Positions 8,007 through 18,199 of a DNA stretch of 64,000 nucleotides are shown piece by piece (positions within the stretch are counted from its first letter, which is position 1; the number at the start of each line of letters is the position of its first letter). Under the pieces are notes generated by a model. The model was not told the origin of the DNA. It worked only from the letters and a program-made list of their open reading frames with translations, and ran no database searches. The position numbers were made by a program, and so were the translations under genes. This DNA comes from Phyllobacterium brassicacearum (lineage in GTDB: Bacteria; Pseudomonadota; Alphaproteobacteria; Rhizobiales; Rhizobiaceae), in contig NZ_PGGO01000008.1 of assembly GCF_003010955.1 (NCBI RefSeq), positions 124,001 through 188,000 on the forward strand. The letters run 5' to 3'.

Positions 8007-11000
8007 ATGTCCGAAGCAACGCTTGGTTTTAAGATCGATTCCGGCCCGGCGCAACGGGCGGCTGTCGATCTCGATCAGCTCGCGGTATCCGCGACCAGAA
8101 CGGAAAGCGCTGTCGTCAAGATGGGGCAGTCCGGCAAGAAGGCGCTTTCCGACGTTGGTGCTGGTGCGACCGAATTTGCGAAGAGCATCCAACGGGCGGC
8201 GGAGCAGGCGGAAAGCACGGGTGCTCGCATCAACCGGGCATTGAATGTCCGCGACACATTTGCCGGCGCCGATCGCGGCCGGGACATCGAAGAATACGGC
8301 CGGAAGCTGGATGGCCTCAGGGCCAAGTTCAACCCGCTCTACGCAGCCGTGAACAGCTACCGGTCCCAACTGGCGGAGATCCGAGATGCGCACCGGCTCG
8401 GGGCAATCTCTTCGAGCGAGATGACGGCGGCCATGGCGCGCGAGAGGCAGGCAGCGCTTGCCAGCGTTCAGGCGCTGAGAAGCCGCAATGCCGTGATTGC
8501 GGCAACGCCTTCGGTTACTGGCGTTGGTCGCGCTGGCATTGGTCGCACTGGCAACAACAGCTATGAGACCGCGAACATCGCGGCGCAGTTTCAGGATATC
8601 GCGGTTACGTCCGCCATGGGCTCATCGCCGCTGCAGATCGCGTTGCAGCAGGGTACGCAGTTGTCCGCGGTCTTCGAGCAGATGAAGGCCAGTGGAAGGG
8701 GCGCTGGCGCAGCTCTTCTCGGGGCCTTCACCTCTATCATCAGCCCGATATCACTGGTCACGATCGGCCTCGTCGCCGGGACCGCCGCCCTCATCCAGTA
8801 TTTCTCGACGGCAGAGAGCGGGACTGAAAAGACCAGCAAGCTCTTCGAAGAGCAGAACGACATCATCCGAGAGGCGGCCTCTCTCTGGGGCGATGCGACT
8901 CCGCAACTGAAAGCCTATGTCGATGAGCTCGATCGTGCCAACCAGTTCACGCAAGGCCGGGAAGCAGGCGAAATTCTCGCAGGCCGCGAGTTGGATGGAC
9001 TGTCCGATAAACTGGGCGGCCTCAAGAGGCAGGCCACGGAAGCTTTTCGTGCTCTGAACGGCGACCCGAACAATGCGGTCGTGATCCGGGATCTGCGTAC
9101 CGCTTGGAGCGATCTGCGCGAGCGGCTGGACGCCGGCACCGCGTCAATGGAGGACCTGAACCGCGTTCAGGGTGAATTGAGCAACGCCGTCTCTCAGTAT
9201 GGCGTCCCGGAAGTACTTCGTTTCAAGGATGCCTTTGACGAGATCACTGACTCCATCTACCGGAGCATTGAGGCGGCTCAGAAAGCGCGCTCAGAATGGA
9301 TTGCTGCTCAAGCCGGGGGCACGAATGTTCAGGACATTGTAGCGGGTTCGACCTTCACTGATGGCGGCCGGACGATCAGCGTGAACGACATGATTCCGAT
9401 CAACCCGCCGGTGCCGACGCAGCGCCCGCTTGATCTGAATCGGGAACCGATCGATCAGAGCCGCGCCAGCCTGTCCGAACTCGCCAACATGGACTTCTCG
9501 ACGTCCATACAGGGCGCCTCGTCGCTCGGAAAGGCTATCGGTACGGTCACTGAGTCGGCGCTGACTGCGACGAACTCCATCATCAACGTCAATCAGGAGT
9601 TGGCGGATAGCCGTACGCGGTCCCTGATCGCGTTTGAGCAGCAGGCCAACCAGTTACGCTCGATGAAGACCGAGTTGAGCGGCATCCAACAAACGTTGGC
9701 CGAAGCTGCCAAAACGCCGGTATCGGACGTCTTCGGGTTGGGGTTTGCCGACCAGTCCGCCGCCGACGCGATCGATGCCGCGGCCACTTCCATCCAGAAG
9801 GTGTTTGCAGCCCTCGAGGGCGGTCAGATCACAGCAAAGACGGCGCATGAAAGCCTGGAACTGGTGCGGGCGAGCCTGAAGCGGATCGGCGGCGATAGTA
9901 AGTCCATCGACCTCTTCATCAACGCGCTGATCAACGGTAACATCCGCGTTCTGGATCTGCTATCCAACGTCAAGTCGCTGTCGAACTCCATTCTCAACAT
10001 CCCGGACAAGCTCGTCTCGATCGGCATTCAGCAGTACACCGTCCCGTCTGCGGATGGCGGCACCAAGAACGTCAATGTTCTCGGCGGCAATCCCGCTGAT
10101 ATGACGGTGCAGCAGTACACGATCGGCGGCAAGACCCATAACGTCTATGGCGGCAACGGCTCCTACAGACCTTCGAACACCGGCAATATCATATGGTCGC
10201 CATCGGACATCATGGCTGCGGGCTACACGGTTGGCGGTGCCCGTGCGGCGGGCGGACCAGTCACGGGCGGCGAAACCTATCTCGTCGGCGAGAATGGCCC
10301 CGAGCTCGTCACCATGGGCGGCTCCGGCATGGTCGCCAACACCAATTCCACCGCGTCAATCCTTTCCGGCGGCCGCGACACGCTGTCGCTGATGGAGGAT
10401 CACCTCTACAACATCCTCAACGAGGTGAAGATCCACACCAATTACTTCGAGACGGTCGATGGCGACTTCGACACGATGATTGCCGCATTGCAGGCGATCA
10501 AGACGTCGGTGGCTGCCTCGGCGGCATCCGCGGCATCCTCGGTGTCCTCCAGCACCAGCAGCGGTTCCTCGTCGTCAGGCTATGGCGGCGGATGGGGCGG
10601 CAACACCGACAGCAGCGCGTACAATTCGGCGGTGGACTATACCTCGGCCTACAACTTCATGGGATACGGCAGTTACAATGGAACCGGTGCCATCGGTTAT
10701 GACACCTACAGCATCAACCCCAGTGTCCATGGCCCCGCCACCGGCATCAAAGACCTGCACAAGCCCGCCTTTGCCACTGGCGGCCAGATCATGCCAGGCG
10801 AGGACCAGCGCGTCGAGTTCTTCAAGAAGAACAGCGAGCGGGTGATCATCGTCGACGACAAGAAGGTGTCGGACAGCAGGGGCGGTCAGCAGTCGCAGAA
10901 TGCGGAACGGCCAATCAGTCTCACCGTCCAGATCATCGGCGGCGACACGACCGACAAGCGTTCGCAGCAGGCCGTGATTGACCAGTTCCGCCGTGCCGTT

Positions 11001-11024
11001 CAGCAGGCCGTGAGGAGCAACTAA
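8007..11024 (+). CDS. phage tail tape measure protein
   Basis: 1005 residues, the second longest gene here; its length should set tail length. The N-terminal half is helical (Ala/Gln/Arg-rich) with a hydrophobic stretch near residues 235-265 (ISLVTIGLVAGTAALIQYF), as in tape measures that span the host membrane. Near residue 750 is the typical GGPVTGGETYLVGENGPELVTMGG segment. A Ser/Gly-rich stretch follows at about 830-860, and a basic C-terminus ends AVQQAVRSN. The stop TAA shares its last A with the next ATG. Confidence 0.88.
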   Translation: MSEATLGFKIDSGPAQRAAVDLDQLAVSATRTESAVVKMGQSGKKALSDVGAGATEFAKSIQRAAEQAESTGARINRALNVRDTFAGADRGRDIEEYGRKLDGLRAKFNPLYAAVNSYRSQLAEIRDAHRLGAISSSEMTAAMARERQAALASVQALRSRNAVIAATPSVTGVGRAGIGRTGNNSYETANIAAQFQDIAVTSAMGSSPLQIALQQGTQLSAVFEQMKASGRGAGAALLGAFTSIISPISLVTIGLVAGTAALIQYFSTAESGTEKTSKLFEEQNDIIREAASLWGDATPQLKAYVDELDRANQFTQGREAGEILAGRELDGLSDKLGGLKRQATEAFRALNGDPNNAVVIRDLRTAWSDLRERLDAGTASMEDLNRVQGELSNAVSQYGVPEVLRFKDAFDEITDSIYRSIEAAQKARSEWIAAQAGGTNVQDIVAGSTFTDGGRTISVNDMIPINPPVPTQRPLDLNREPIDQSRASLSELANMDFSTSIQGASSLGKAIGTVTESALTATNSIINVNQELADSRTRSLIAFEQQANQLRSMKTELSGIQQTLAEAAKTPVSDVFGLGFADQSAADAIDAAATSIQKVFAALEGGQITAKTAHESLELVRASLKRIGGDSKSIDLFINALINGNIRVLDLLSNVKSLSNSILNIPDKLVSIGIQQYTVPSADGGTKNVNVLGGNPADMTVQQYTIGGKTHNVYGGNGSYRPSNTGNIIWSPSDIMAAGYTVGGARAAGGPVTGGETYLVGENGPELVTMGGSGMVANTNSTASILSGGRDTLSLMEDHLYNILNEVKIHTNYFETVDGDFDTMIAALQAIKTSVAASAASAASSVSSSTSSGSSSSGYGGGWGGNTDSSAYNSAVDYTSAYNFMGYGSYNGTGAIGYDTYSINPSVHGPATGIKDLHKPAFATGGQIMPGEDQRVEFFKKNSERVIIVDDKKVSDSRGGQQSQNAERPISLTVQIIGGDTTDKRSQQAVIDQFRRAVQQAVRSN

Positions 11025-11656
11025 TGGTCGATCATCCCAACGCCATCCTCTCCGACAAGATCGCGGTCGGCTTTACCTCCGGCCCGGAATTCCTGACTTC
11101 GATCACGACGGTTTCAGGGGGGTATGAACGACGCAATGCCAGGCGCGCGAAGCCTCGCTGGCGTTTCGACTTCTCCGGTGCCGAGATCAAAGCCGACCTG
11201 ATCCGCGAGCTGCTGGATTTCTACATGGGGCGGTTCGGCCCGCTCTATTCATGGCTGCTCAAAGACTGGTGGAATTACCAGTTGATGGATGAAGCGGCCC
11301 TGATCGGCGGGACGGCGCTTGTCGCGGCCGGCGGCGAAACCACGGCCCAGATCGTCAAGCGCTACGATGTCGGCGGCAATCCCTACATCCGCACGATCAA
11401 GTACATCGCCTCGGGCACGCTCAGGGTCTTTGTCAATGGCGTGCTCGACAGTGGCGCAAGCCACGTCAACGGGCTGGTGACGCTGTCGGCGCCGCTGACC
11501 GCTGGCCAGGTGGTGACGATCGGCAGCCCCGACGCTCCGACCGAATATTACTTTCCCGTCCGTTTCCGCAACGACTTCGCCGGCCTGCAGATGACTGCGC
11601 AATCGCCGTATCTCGGCACATGGCAAAACTTCGACGCCCAAGAGGTGCTGGAATGA
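11024..11656 (+). CDS. DUF2460 distal tail protein (GTA gp12-like)
   Basis: 210 residues. The features YERRNARR..PRWRFDFSGA and EYYFPVRFRNDFAGL are those of DUF2460, the family that contains the distal tail protein of gene transfer agents and related siphophages. In that scheme it forms the ring joining tube to baseplate hub. Its start overlaps the tape-measure stop, and its stop overlaps the next ATG (ATGA). Confidence 0.85.
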   Translation: MVDHPNAILSDKIAVGFTSGPEFLTSITTVSGGYERRNARRAKPRWRFDFSGAEIKADLIRELLDFYMGRFGPLYSWLLKDWWNYQLMDEAALIGGTALVAAGGETTAQIVKRYDVGGNPYIRTIKYIASGTLRVFVNGVLDSGASHVNGLVTLSAPLTAGQVVTIGSPDAPTEYYFPVRFRNDFAGLQMTAQSPYLGTWQNFDAQEVLE

Positions 11657-12567
11657 GAACGGCGTCGGCGGCGCTCAAGAACGCGGCTGCCTCGTCTGTC
11701 ACGACGCTCGGCTGGCTGTGCCGCATCACCACCATTGACGGGGCCAACACCTATCTGAACAATTTCGGCAAGGACGTCACGGTCGACGGCCAGATCTATC
11801 TCGGCAATCCCGGCTTCGAGATCGGCAATATCCGCGTGACGGACGGCCGCGATCCGCCCTCGGTGGAAATCAATCTGCCGATCGATGACGCAACCCCGGT
11901 GCTGTTTGATGCCGCAGTCAGGCGCAAGCTCGATCAGGCCCGCATCCGGCTTTATGTCATCGACCATTCGTCGCTGGAAAATGTCGAGATCGGCTTTCAG
12001 TGGTATGTCGGCGCGGTCACCGCTCTGGACAGCCGCAAGGCGACCCTCGACGTTCGGGCGGCGGAACGGGCGCAGCGCGAACTGATGCTCAAGGTCTTCA
12101 AGCCCGGATGCCAATGGGATCTGGGTGATAGCGGCTGTGGCGTAAATGTCGCCGGTTCCTGGCAGGACAGTGTCTCGGTCGCAAGCTACACCGACGCCTT
12201 CACCTTCACCATCACCGGGGCGCGTGGCGCGGCGGTCGATGACTTCTTTGCCAACGGGGCGATCAGGTTCACCTTCGGCGAGAACGAGGGCTTTTCCTAT
12301 GCCGTCCGGCGCTGGATACAGTCATCGGGCACGGTGATCCTCTGGGAGCCGCTACGGGCCCCTGTCGCGGCATCTGATACCGCTCTGATCCATGCCGGCT
12401 GCGACAAGTCGGTCGGCGCGGGTGGGTGCGGCCGCTTCGCCAACACCGCACGGCGCTTTGCCTTCGATGATCTGCCAACCGGCGATCTGACGTTCAATGT
12501 GACAACCGTCGTACCGCAAGAGACAAGTGTGTCGAGCGACGACGATAGTAATGGCGGGTGGGCTTGA
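11653..12567 (+). CDS. DUF2163 / phage BR0599 baseplate hub protein
   Basis: 304 residues. An N-terminal DUF2163 part (VTTLGWLCRITTIDG, then PGFEIGNIRVTDG) is followed by a C-terminal part with several Cys (GCQWDLGDSGCGVN and GCDKSVGAGGCGRFANT). The cysteine pattern is shared with GTA hub proteins, which bind an iron-sulfur cluster or metal; that role is from family knowledge. A GTA-like NlpC/P60 cell-wall peptidase gene, often next in order, is absent; the following gene is the long tail-tip protein. Confidence 0.84.
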   Translation: MRTASAALKNAAASSVTTLGWLCRITTIDGANTYLNNFGKDVTVDGQIYLGNPGFEIGNIRVTDGRDPPSVEINLPIDDATPVLFDAAVRRKLDQARIRLYVIDHSSLENVEIGFQWYVGAVTALDSRKATLDVRAAERAQRELMLKVFKPGCQWDLGDSGCGVNVAGSWQDSVSVASYTDAFTFTITGARGAAVDDFFANGAIRFTFGENEGFSYAVRRWIQSSGTVILWEPLRAPVAASDTALIHAGCDKSVGAGGCGRFANTARRFAFDDLPTGDLTFNVTTVVPQETSVSSDDDSNGGWA

Positions 12568-15500
12568 TGGCTGGAGGTTGGAGCGGCGTTCAGCAATACG
12601 GCCCCTTCGATGGCATCGCCACGTCCGTTGAACCGGCTGTCACGAACACCACCACCGCGACTTCGTCCGTCACAATCGGCCTGCCGTCGCCGCTCGGCAA
12701 CAGGATCCCGCAGGGCATCGGCACATTTCCCGCACAGGGGCAACTGGTCGTCCATCCCGATCTCCTCGGCGGCATCGCGCAGAGCGACACGGCGGTCAGG
12801 GTCAATCTGGTGATTGCCTTCGCGGAAACGACGCTGGGCGGTCCCGTCGAGCTCATCAACCTCAAGGCCGACGACAAGTATATCTATCGCACCGAGACAC
12901 CGGCACAGGCGTTCCCCGGAACCCTCCGCTTCTATGGCGGGGATCAGGCTGCGCTCGACCCGCTGCTGAGCACCAGCCTGGACAACCCGACCTATTGGCC
13001 GAAGCTCGCCTATGCGGTGTTCGAAGGCTTCGATATTGCGCCCTACGGTAATCAGCTTCCATCGTTTCAGGCGGAACTGTCGACCGGGGCAACCGCAAGC
13101 GCACTGTCGTCGGCCGAGGCGACCATCACCTTCGGGGCAACCTTCGATGGTGGCGGGGGGCAGGAAAACGCCGTCGACAAGATCAGAGGGCATTACTACC
13201 AGGTCGATTTCCGCATTTCGCCGGAAGAGACCTATATCCTGACCTTCGACATCCTGACCAATATGGAGGTCTGCCGCGCCAAGCTGACGGGCTCGACGGT
13301 CTATAATACCGGTTATTGGGTATCACTGGACGGCTCGGATTACATCGTCGCAGCGCTGCAACAAGTCCATTTCGGGCTGTACAAGCTGGCGCTGATCAAC
13401 ACCGTGACGGGCGTTATCGAGGAAATCCTCGCCAACCTGTCAGAGTCGGGCTCCACCTTCGAGCCCTATCCGATGGCGGCGCAACTGATCGCCAGCGGCG
13501 TGGCGACCAAATACCTCGTCTATTCCGATGCGCTCGGGACCATCAGCAACGGCAATGCCCGGATGATGGTGACGGTTGCCGATATCACCGCCGGCACGCT
13601 CACCAATGTCTGTCACCAGTTTTCCAATCCTGTTGCGGCAGCCGGTTCCGGCGAAACGGCGTCGCTGGCGCTCGGTCCCGTCTCCGGCGGACAGGCCGTC
13701 ATCTTCTTCGCTGTCGACGATACGGGCGGCGGTGAGGACAATGTCATCTGGAAGGCTGTGCTGTCCGAGGCGGGGCGGGTCTCGGCCGCAACCGTGTTTT
13801 CCGGCACCAATGCCCGCGGCGTCGCCTATGACACCTCCGACGCTGCAATCGTCGTCTATGAAGCAGCTGGAACGCTGAAGAAGATCAACGCGGACGGGGT
13901 GCAGGTCTATTCGGTGGCGGCGACCGGCTATGCAGACCTGCGGATCAACTATCTGATCTATCAGACGGGCGGACTGCTTCAGTTCAAGACGCGCCATGGC
14001 TTTGCCGCTGCCCGCGACTACGGTGACGATAACGTCTACCTGATCAACCTCTCGAACGGATCGATCTCAACCGTCATTACAGGCGCCAGCTATGGGGCGG
14101 CCTCTGGTTACGACTATTACGACCAGACGCGAGGCTATTTCGTCACCTGGCAAGCGTCCACCGATCCGGGCATCACGCGCTATACCCTGCCGATGTCCAC
14201 GGTCCCGGTGACCGATCTGCAGAACATCTATACGAAGCTTGCCGAATACCGCGGCAAGTTCTCGGCCGCCGATCTGGAGTTCGACGGCTTTACCGGCGGC
14301 GAGTGCTATGGCGTCGTCTATTCCTCCGACACCACGCTGGACAATGCCGAGCAAGATGCCAACAACATCTTCGATGTGAAGATCGTCCCCTCCGACGGCA
14401 TGCGCAAATATGTCAAGGCCAAACGCGATGGTTCCTTTGCGATCGATGACACGATCGACGCCGATGCGATCATCGAGCAGTCGGATCTCAACATCCAGAA
14501 GGTGATGCAGTCGGACGAGCAGTCGCTGGTCGGGGCGCGCATCAACTATATCGACAAGAATGCCAGCTTCGAGCGCACCGATCAGGAATACCGCCGGCCG
14601 GTCGGTATCTATTCGATCACGCGATCCGACCGCATCGAGGACGTCTCGACCAACTTCGTCATGTCCGCCGGCCAGGCGATGCAGGCGATCACCACCAAAG
14701 TCTACCGCTCGAATTTCGGGCTCGACGTCTACAGCTTCACCGTGGCGCCGGAAAAGTTCTATCTCGAGCCCGCCGATATCGTGCAGTTCGATTTCGAGGG
14801 GTTCACCATCGTCGGCCAGGTCAACGAGGCCAACCTCTCCGGCGAGGCGTTTTCGCAGGACATGACCGTCACGCAATATGTGCAGGCGATCGACGCAACG
14901 TTCACCGGGATCGACATCAATCTGCCTGACCTTGCGGACCTGTCCTATCTGACGCGCTTCCTCTATCTCGACGCGCCGCTGCTCTCGCTAGGCGACGATC
15001 TGGGCGGTTCGGCTGTTCGCCAATATGCGATGATGTCCGGCTATGGCTACGGCACGTTTCAGGGCGCCACGCTGTACCGCTCATACGATGGCAACACCTA
15101 TGGGGTGGTGACCTCCCGCTATGGCGTAACGCCCGTGGTTGGGGTCGTGCAGTCCGTAACGGGGTCACCTGACGCCTCCATCGAAGCCATCGACGCAACG
15201 ACGGTGCTCGAGACGGCTATCTTGTCAGGCGATACGGCCGATCTGGCAACGATCACCGAGGCCGCAATGCTGGCTGGCGGCAACAAGGCGCTTGTTGGCA
15301 GGGCAGGCCGGTGGGTTATCATCTACTTCCAGACCGTCTCCGTCACCGACAAGATCGCCACGATATCGGACATTGTCTGGTCGTCGCCGTTCTACCAGCC
15401 GTTTCTGGATTCTCTGGCAGCGGGTGACTATTTCGTTCTCTTGCAGTCCGGCCATCACGTCAGGTTTAGCGGCGAGATTACAAAACTCGGGGATGATATC

Positions 15501-16940
15501 TTCTACAAGGCCGCGAGCGACGCCTATCCGATCGGCTCGGTACCGACGGAATCGCAGATCCTGGCCGGTCGTGCGGAAATGCCATTCCCGCCGCTGCACT
15601 TGAGCGCGGTGGTTGATGGCTCGGATATCGATCTGGCATGGGACTGGCGTTCGCGCCTGTACGGCGGATCCATCCTGCCCGGATCTGACAACAGCGCTCT
15701 CGGCGAGGCTACGCTGGCTTTTGAAATCGAGATCATGGACGGCGCGACCGTCAAGCGGACGCTGACGGCAACAACCAACAGCAAGACGTATCTGGCTGCC
15801 GATATTACAACTGACTTCGGCTCGATGCCAGGGACGCTCACGTTCCGGGTCTACCAGATCAGTGCTCTCGTCGGGCGTGGATATGTTGCCGAACAGACCG
15901 TTAGTTTCGCGGCGGCTTCGGGCACCGGGTCGGCGTCGGTCGTGGGCACAGCGTCGGCCATAGGCGCGAGCACCTTTGCCGCCGTTGGCGCATCTGCCGG
16001 AATTGCGGCCGCTGCTGCTGTCGGGGCGAGCGTTACTGAATCTGTCGGTTCCGCAGCGGGTACGTCGACAGCCGATGCTGTTTACGAACTTCCGGGCTCG
16101 GCGGTTGGGTCTGCCGCAGGAAGCAGCACTGTTTCCGCAGTCGGTGCATCCACAGCAGAGTCTGCCGCAAGCGCGACAGGAACCGGAGCGGCATCGGGTG
16201 TAGGTGCATCCATAGCGGATGCCGCGGGCTCCGCAGCGGGGACAATTACGGCCAATGCTGTCGTTGATAGTGATCCATTCTTCTCCAGCGTGGTACTGCT
16301 CTGCGGCTTCAACGGCGTTGACGGTGCGACGACGTCTTCGGATGAGAGCAGCGCGGCACATGCGCTCACATTCGTCGGCAACGCGCAACTGGATACGGCG
16401 CAATTCAAGTTCGGTGCCTCGTCGTTGCTGCTCGACGGGGGAGGCGACCGGATGACTTCGCCGGACTCACTGGATTGGCAGCTCGGCGCGGCGAATTCCG
16501 ATCCGTGGACCGTGGAATGCTGGGTCAGATGGAATGTCCTCGACACCAACAACCGCGGCATCATGGGGCAGGGTTCGGCGGCGTGGATCTTGACCGGCGC
16601 AGGCACCATCGGCCAATTGGCTTTTGCAGGGGCCAATTCTGGCACACTCACGACCACCGGCACGGCGATGACGACCGGCGTCTGGTACCACGTCGCCGTC
16701 GATCATGACTCCACCGGCAAAATCCGCCTCTACATCGACGGCGTGATGCGGGCGAGCGCGACGCCCGCGAATTCGGCCATCCCGAATATCACCGATCAAC
16801 TGGGGATTGGTGCTCAGAATTCAAGCGGCAGTGTCGATATGAACGGTTGGCTTGACGAAATCCGCATCACCAAGGGCGTCGCCCGTTACGCTTCCGATTC
16901 CGGCTTCACGCCGCCGACCGCTGCATTCCCCAGATCATAA
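12567..16940 (+). CDS. large tail-tip / host-recognition protein with Ala-Ser-Gly linker and LamG-like domain
   Basis: 1457 residues, start ATG overlapping the DUF2163 stop. Residues about 1-890 resemble the tail-tip hub of GTA-like phages (VTNTTTATSSVTIGLPSPLGNRIP near the start; later VYRSNFGLDVYSFTVAPEKFYLEPADIVQFDFEGF-type hub sequence). Near 1010-1105 is a fibronectin-like beta domain. Residues about 1115-1232 are a low-complexity linker of repeated VGAS, GSAAG and ASA units. Residues 1241-1455 form a concanavalin-like (LamG) fold: LLCGFNG, WTVECWVRW, GVWYHVAVDHDSTGKIRLYIDG and LDEIRITKGVARY. The last domain probably binds a surface sugar; the receptor is unknown. Confidence 0.78.
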   Translation: MAGGWSGVQQYGPFDGIATSVEPAVTNTTTATSSVTIGLPSPLGNRIPQGIGTFPAQGQLVVHPDLLGGIAQSDTAVRVNLVIAFAETTLGGPVELINLKADDKYIYRTETPAQAFPGTLRFYGGDQAALDPLLSTSLDNPTYWPKLAYAVFEGFDIAPYGNQLPSFQAELSTGATASALSSAEATITFGATFDGGGGQENAVDKIRGHYYQVDFRISPEETYILTFDILTNMEVCRAKLTGSTVYNTGYWVSLDGSDYIVAALQQVHFGLYKLALINTVTGVIEEILANLSESGSTFEPYPMAAQLIASGVATKYLVYSDALGTISNGNARMMVTVADITAGTLTNVCHQFSNPVAAAGSGETASLALGPVSGGQAVIFFAVDDTGGGEDNVIWKAVLSEAGRVSAATVFSGTNARGVAYDTSDAAIVVYEAAGTLKKINADGVQVYSVAATGYADLRINYLIYQTGGLLQFKTRHGFAAARDYGDDNVYLINLSNGSISTVITGASYGAASGYDYYDQTRGYFVTWQASTDPGITRYTLPMSTVPVTDLQNIYTKLAEYRGKFSAADLEFDGFTGGECYGVVYSSDTTLDNAEQDANNIFDVKIVPSDGMRKYVKAKRDGSFAIDDTIDADAIIEQSDLNIQKVMQSDEQSLVGARINYIDKNASFERTDQEYRRPVGIYSITRSDRIEDVSTNFVMSAGQAMQAITTKVYRSNFGLDVYSFTVAPEKFYLEPADIVQFDFEGFTIVGQVNEANLSGEAFSQDMTVTQYVQAIDATFTGIDINLPDLADLSYLTRFLYLDAPLLSLGDDLGGSAVRQYAMMSGYGYGTFQGATLYRSYDGNTYGVVTSRYGVTPVVGVVQSVTGSPDASIEAIDATTVLETAILSGDTADLATITEAAMLAGGNKALVGRAGRWVIIYFQTVSVTDKIATISDIVWSSPFYQPFLDSLAAGDYFVLLQSGHHVRFSGEITKLGDDIFYKAASDAYPIGSVPTESQILAGRAEMPFPPLHLSAVVDGSDIDLAWDWRSRLYGGSILPGSDNSALGEATLAFEIEIMDGATVKRTLTATTNSKTYLAADITTDFGSMPGTLTFRVYQISALVGRGYVAEQTVSFAAASGTGSASVVGTASAIGASTFAAVGASAGIAAAAAVGASVTESVGSAAGTSTADAVYELPGSAVGSAAGSSTVSAVGASTAESAASATGTGAASGVGASIADAAGSAAGTITANAVVDSDPFFSSVVLLCGFNGVDGATTSSDESSAAHALTFVGNAQLDTAQFKFGASSLLLDGGGDRMTSPDSLDWQLGAANSDPWTVECWVRWNVLDTNNRGIMGQGSAAWILTGAGTIGQLAFAGANSGTLTTTGTAMTTGVWYHVAVDHDSTGKIRLYIDGVMRASATPANSAIPNITDQLGIGAQNSSGSVDMNGWLDEIRITKGVARYASDSGFTPPTAAFPRS

Positions 16941-16953
16941 CCAGGAGATACCC

Positions 16954-17382
16954 ATGTCAAAATCGAACGCATTCGAAAATGATTTGCTCAAGCTAATCTT
17001 CAACGGAACGGCTATCGCCGATATCGCGGAGAATGATGCTACATCCCCGCTGACCAATCTCTATGTGTCTTTGCACACAGCGGACCCCGGTGAGGCTGGC
17101 GACCAGACCACCAGCGAGGCGACGTACACCTCCTATGCCCGTGTCGCCGTGGCGCGCACGACAGGCGGCTGGACAGTCACTGCGAACTCCGTCTCTCCGG
17201 TCGCCGCCATCGAGTTTCCGGCGGCTACCGGCGGCTCGGAAACGATCACCCATTGGGCGGTCGGCAGCGCCCCGTCCGGTGCCGGCAAACTCCTCTATTC
17301 CGGCCCCGTGACGCCGAACATCGCCGTCTCCAACGGCGTGACGCCGCGTCTGACTACGGCCTCGACCATCACGGAAGACTGA
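16954..17382 (+). CDS. small phage tail fibre-like protein (Gp80-like)
   Basis: 142 residues, ATG after CCAGGAG. The segment LYVSLHTADPGEAGDQTTSEATYTSYARVAV is characteristic of a short phage structural family usually labelled tail fibre. The rest is beta-rich and Thr/Ser-rich without Cys. It follows the tail-tip gene by 13 bases, so it is probably part of the same transcript. The exact role in the virion is not known from sequence. Confidence 0.62.
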   Translation: MSKSNAFENDLLKLIFNGTAIADIAENDATSPLTNLYVSLHTADPGEAGDQTTSEATYTSYARVAVARTTGGWTVTANSVSPVAAIEFPAATGGSETITHWAVGSAPSGAGKLLYSGPVTPNIAVSNGVTPRLTTASTITED

Positions 17383-17474
17383 AGCCAGGCGTGCGGTTCG
17401 GCGATCGCCTTCCCGCGCTCCTGAGATCTCGACGCAAAGTTGTTTTTCTGGTTTACTCTCGCCATGGAGGGGCT

Positions 17475-17969
17475 GTGGGGACAGTTACGAAGTTCAAGCC
17501 AGCAAAACGACAGGCAAAGCCTAGAAGGGCCTTGAATGTCTGGGTGTTTGTTTTACCCGTTGCAGGCATCGTGCTGGGAGGGGTTTACGGTTGGGCAACA
17601 GTACCGCCGACTGACACCATTTCCGCTTCGTTCCCGCTATGTGGTGTCACTGCTCGTGTCACCTGCGTCGTCGATGGCGATACCTTCTGGCTTGACGGCG
17701 TGAAGTACCGGATCTCTGATATTGACACTCCGGAAATCAGCGAGCCCAAATGCGCTTGGGAACGAGAGCTCGGGGAGCAGGCAAAATACCGTCTGCAATC
17801 CTTGCTCAACGAGGGTCCATTTGGATTGCAAGCTGGCATCAGGGACGCCGACAAGTATGGCCGCAAGCTTCGCGAAGTGTATCGCGGCGGCCGATCGCTC
17901 GGTTCGCAACTCGTTGACGAAGGGCTTGCCCACCGCTGGCTGGGCTCCAAACAGTCGTGGTGCTCATAG
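17475..17969 (+). CDS. membrane-anchored thermonuclease (SNase-like)
   Basis: 164 residues from a GTG at 17475 that follows GGAGGGG; a longer frame upstream to 17253 lacks such a site. One membrane segment at about residues 21-40 is followed by an SNase fold: VVDGDT at 65-70, R79, ISDIDTPE at 80-87, and DADKYGRKL at 124-132, which supply the Ca-binding and catalytic Asp/Arg residues. It probably faces the periplasm. Often present in rhizobial prophages and islands. It stands at the border between tail genes and lysis cassette. Confidence 0.82.
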   Translation: MGTVTKFKPAKRQAKPRRALNVWVFVLPVAGIVLGGVYGWATVPPTDTISASFPLCGVTARVTCVVDGDTFWLDGVKYRISDIDTPEISEPKCAWERELGEQAKYRLQSLLNEGPFGLQAGIRDADKYGRKLREVYRGGRSLGSQLVDEGLAHRWLGSKQSWCS

Positions 17970-18019
17970 GGCCACCTGAGTCAATTCAAGACACCTAATC
18001 CATAATTGAGGTCATTCCC

Positions 18020-18148
18020 ATGCATCTCCTGCCCAACTGGCGGGCCGTGCTGCGCTATGCGTGGTCGGTCCGCTTGATGCTGCTTGCCGCTCTGAAGTTT
18101 TCGACCGAACAGACTTACCAGTTCTTCCGCTCTGCCGCAGCGTTGTAG
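18020..18148 (+). pseudogene. truncated copy of the holin-like gene
   Basis: A 42-codon ORF starting MHLLPNWRAVLRYAWSVRLM, preceded by GAGGT. Its first 25 codons match the intact gene at 18850-19068 (MKPVANWRAVLRKAWSIRLMLLAG) in protein and clearly in DNA. After LLAAL the similarity stops and the frame ends at a TAG. It is a partial duplication: the membrane half of the protein is gone. Confidence 0.65.
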
Positions 18149-18199
18149 CTTTTGCCCGCCGCCAGATCCAGTTCACCCGGATGGTTGCGGGCGATGGTA

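Noticed and set aside
14067-14876. 269-residue minus-strand ORF inside the tail-tip gene.
   Set aside because: Shadow of a GC-rich gene; many Asp/Gly/Arg, no start signal, no family pattern.
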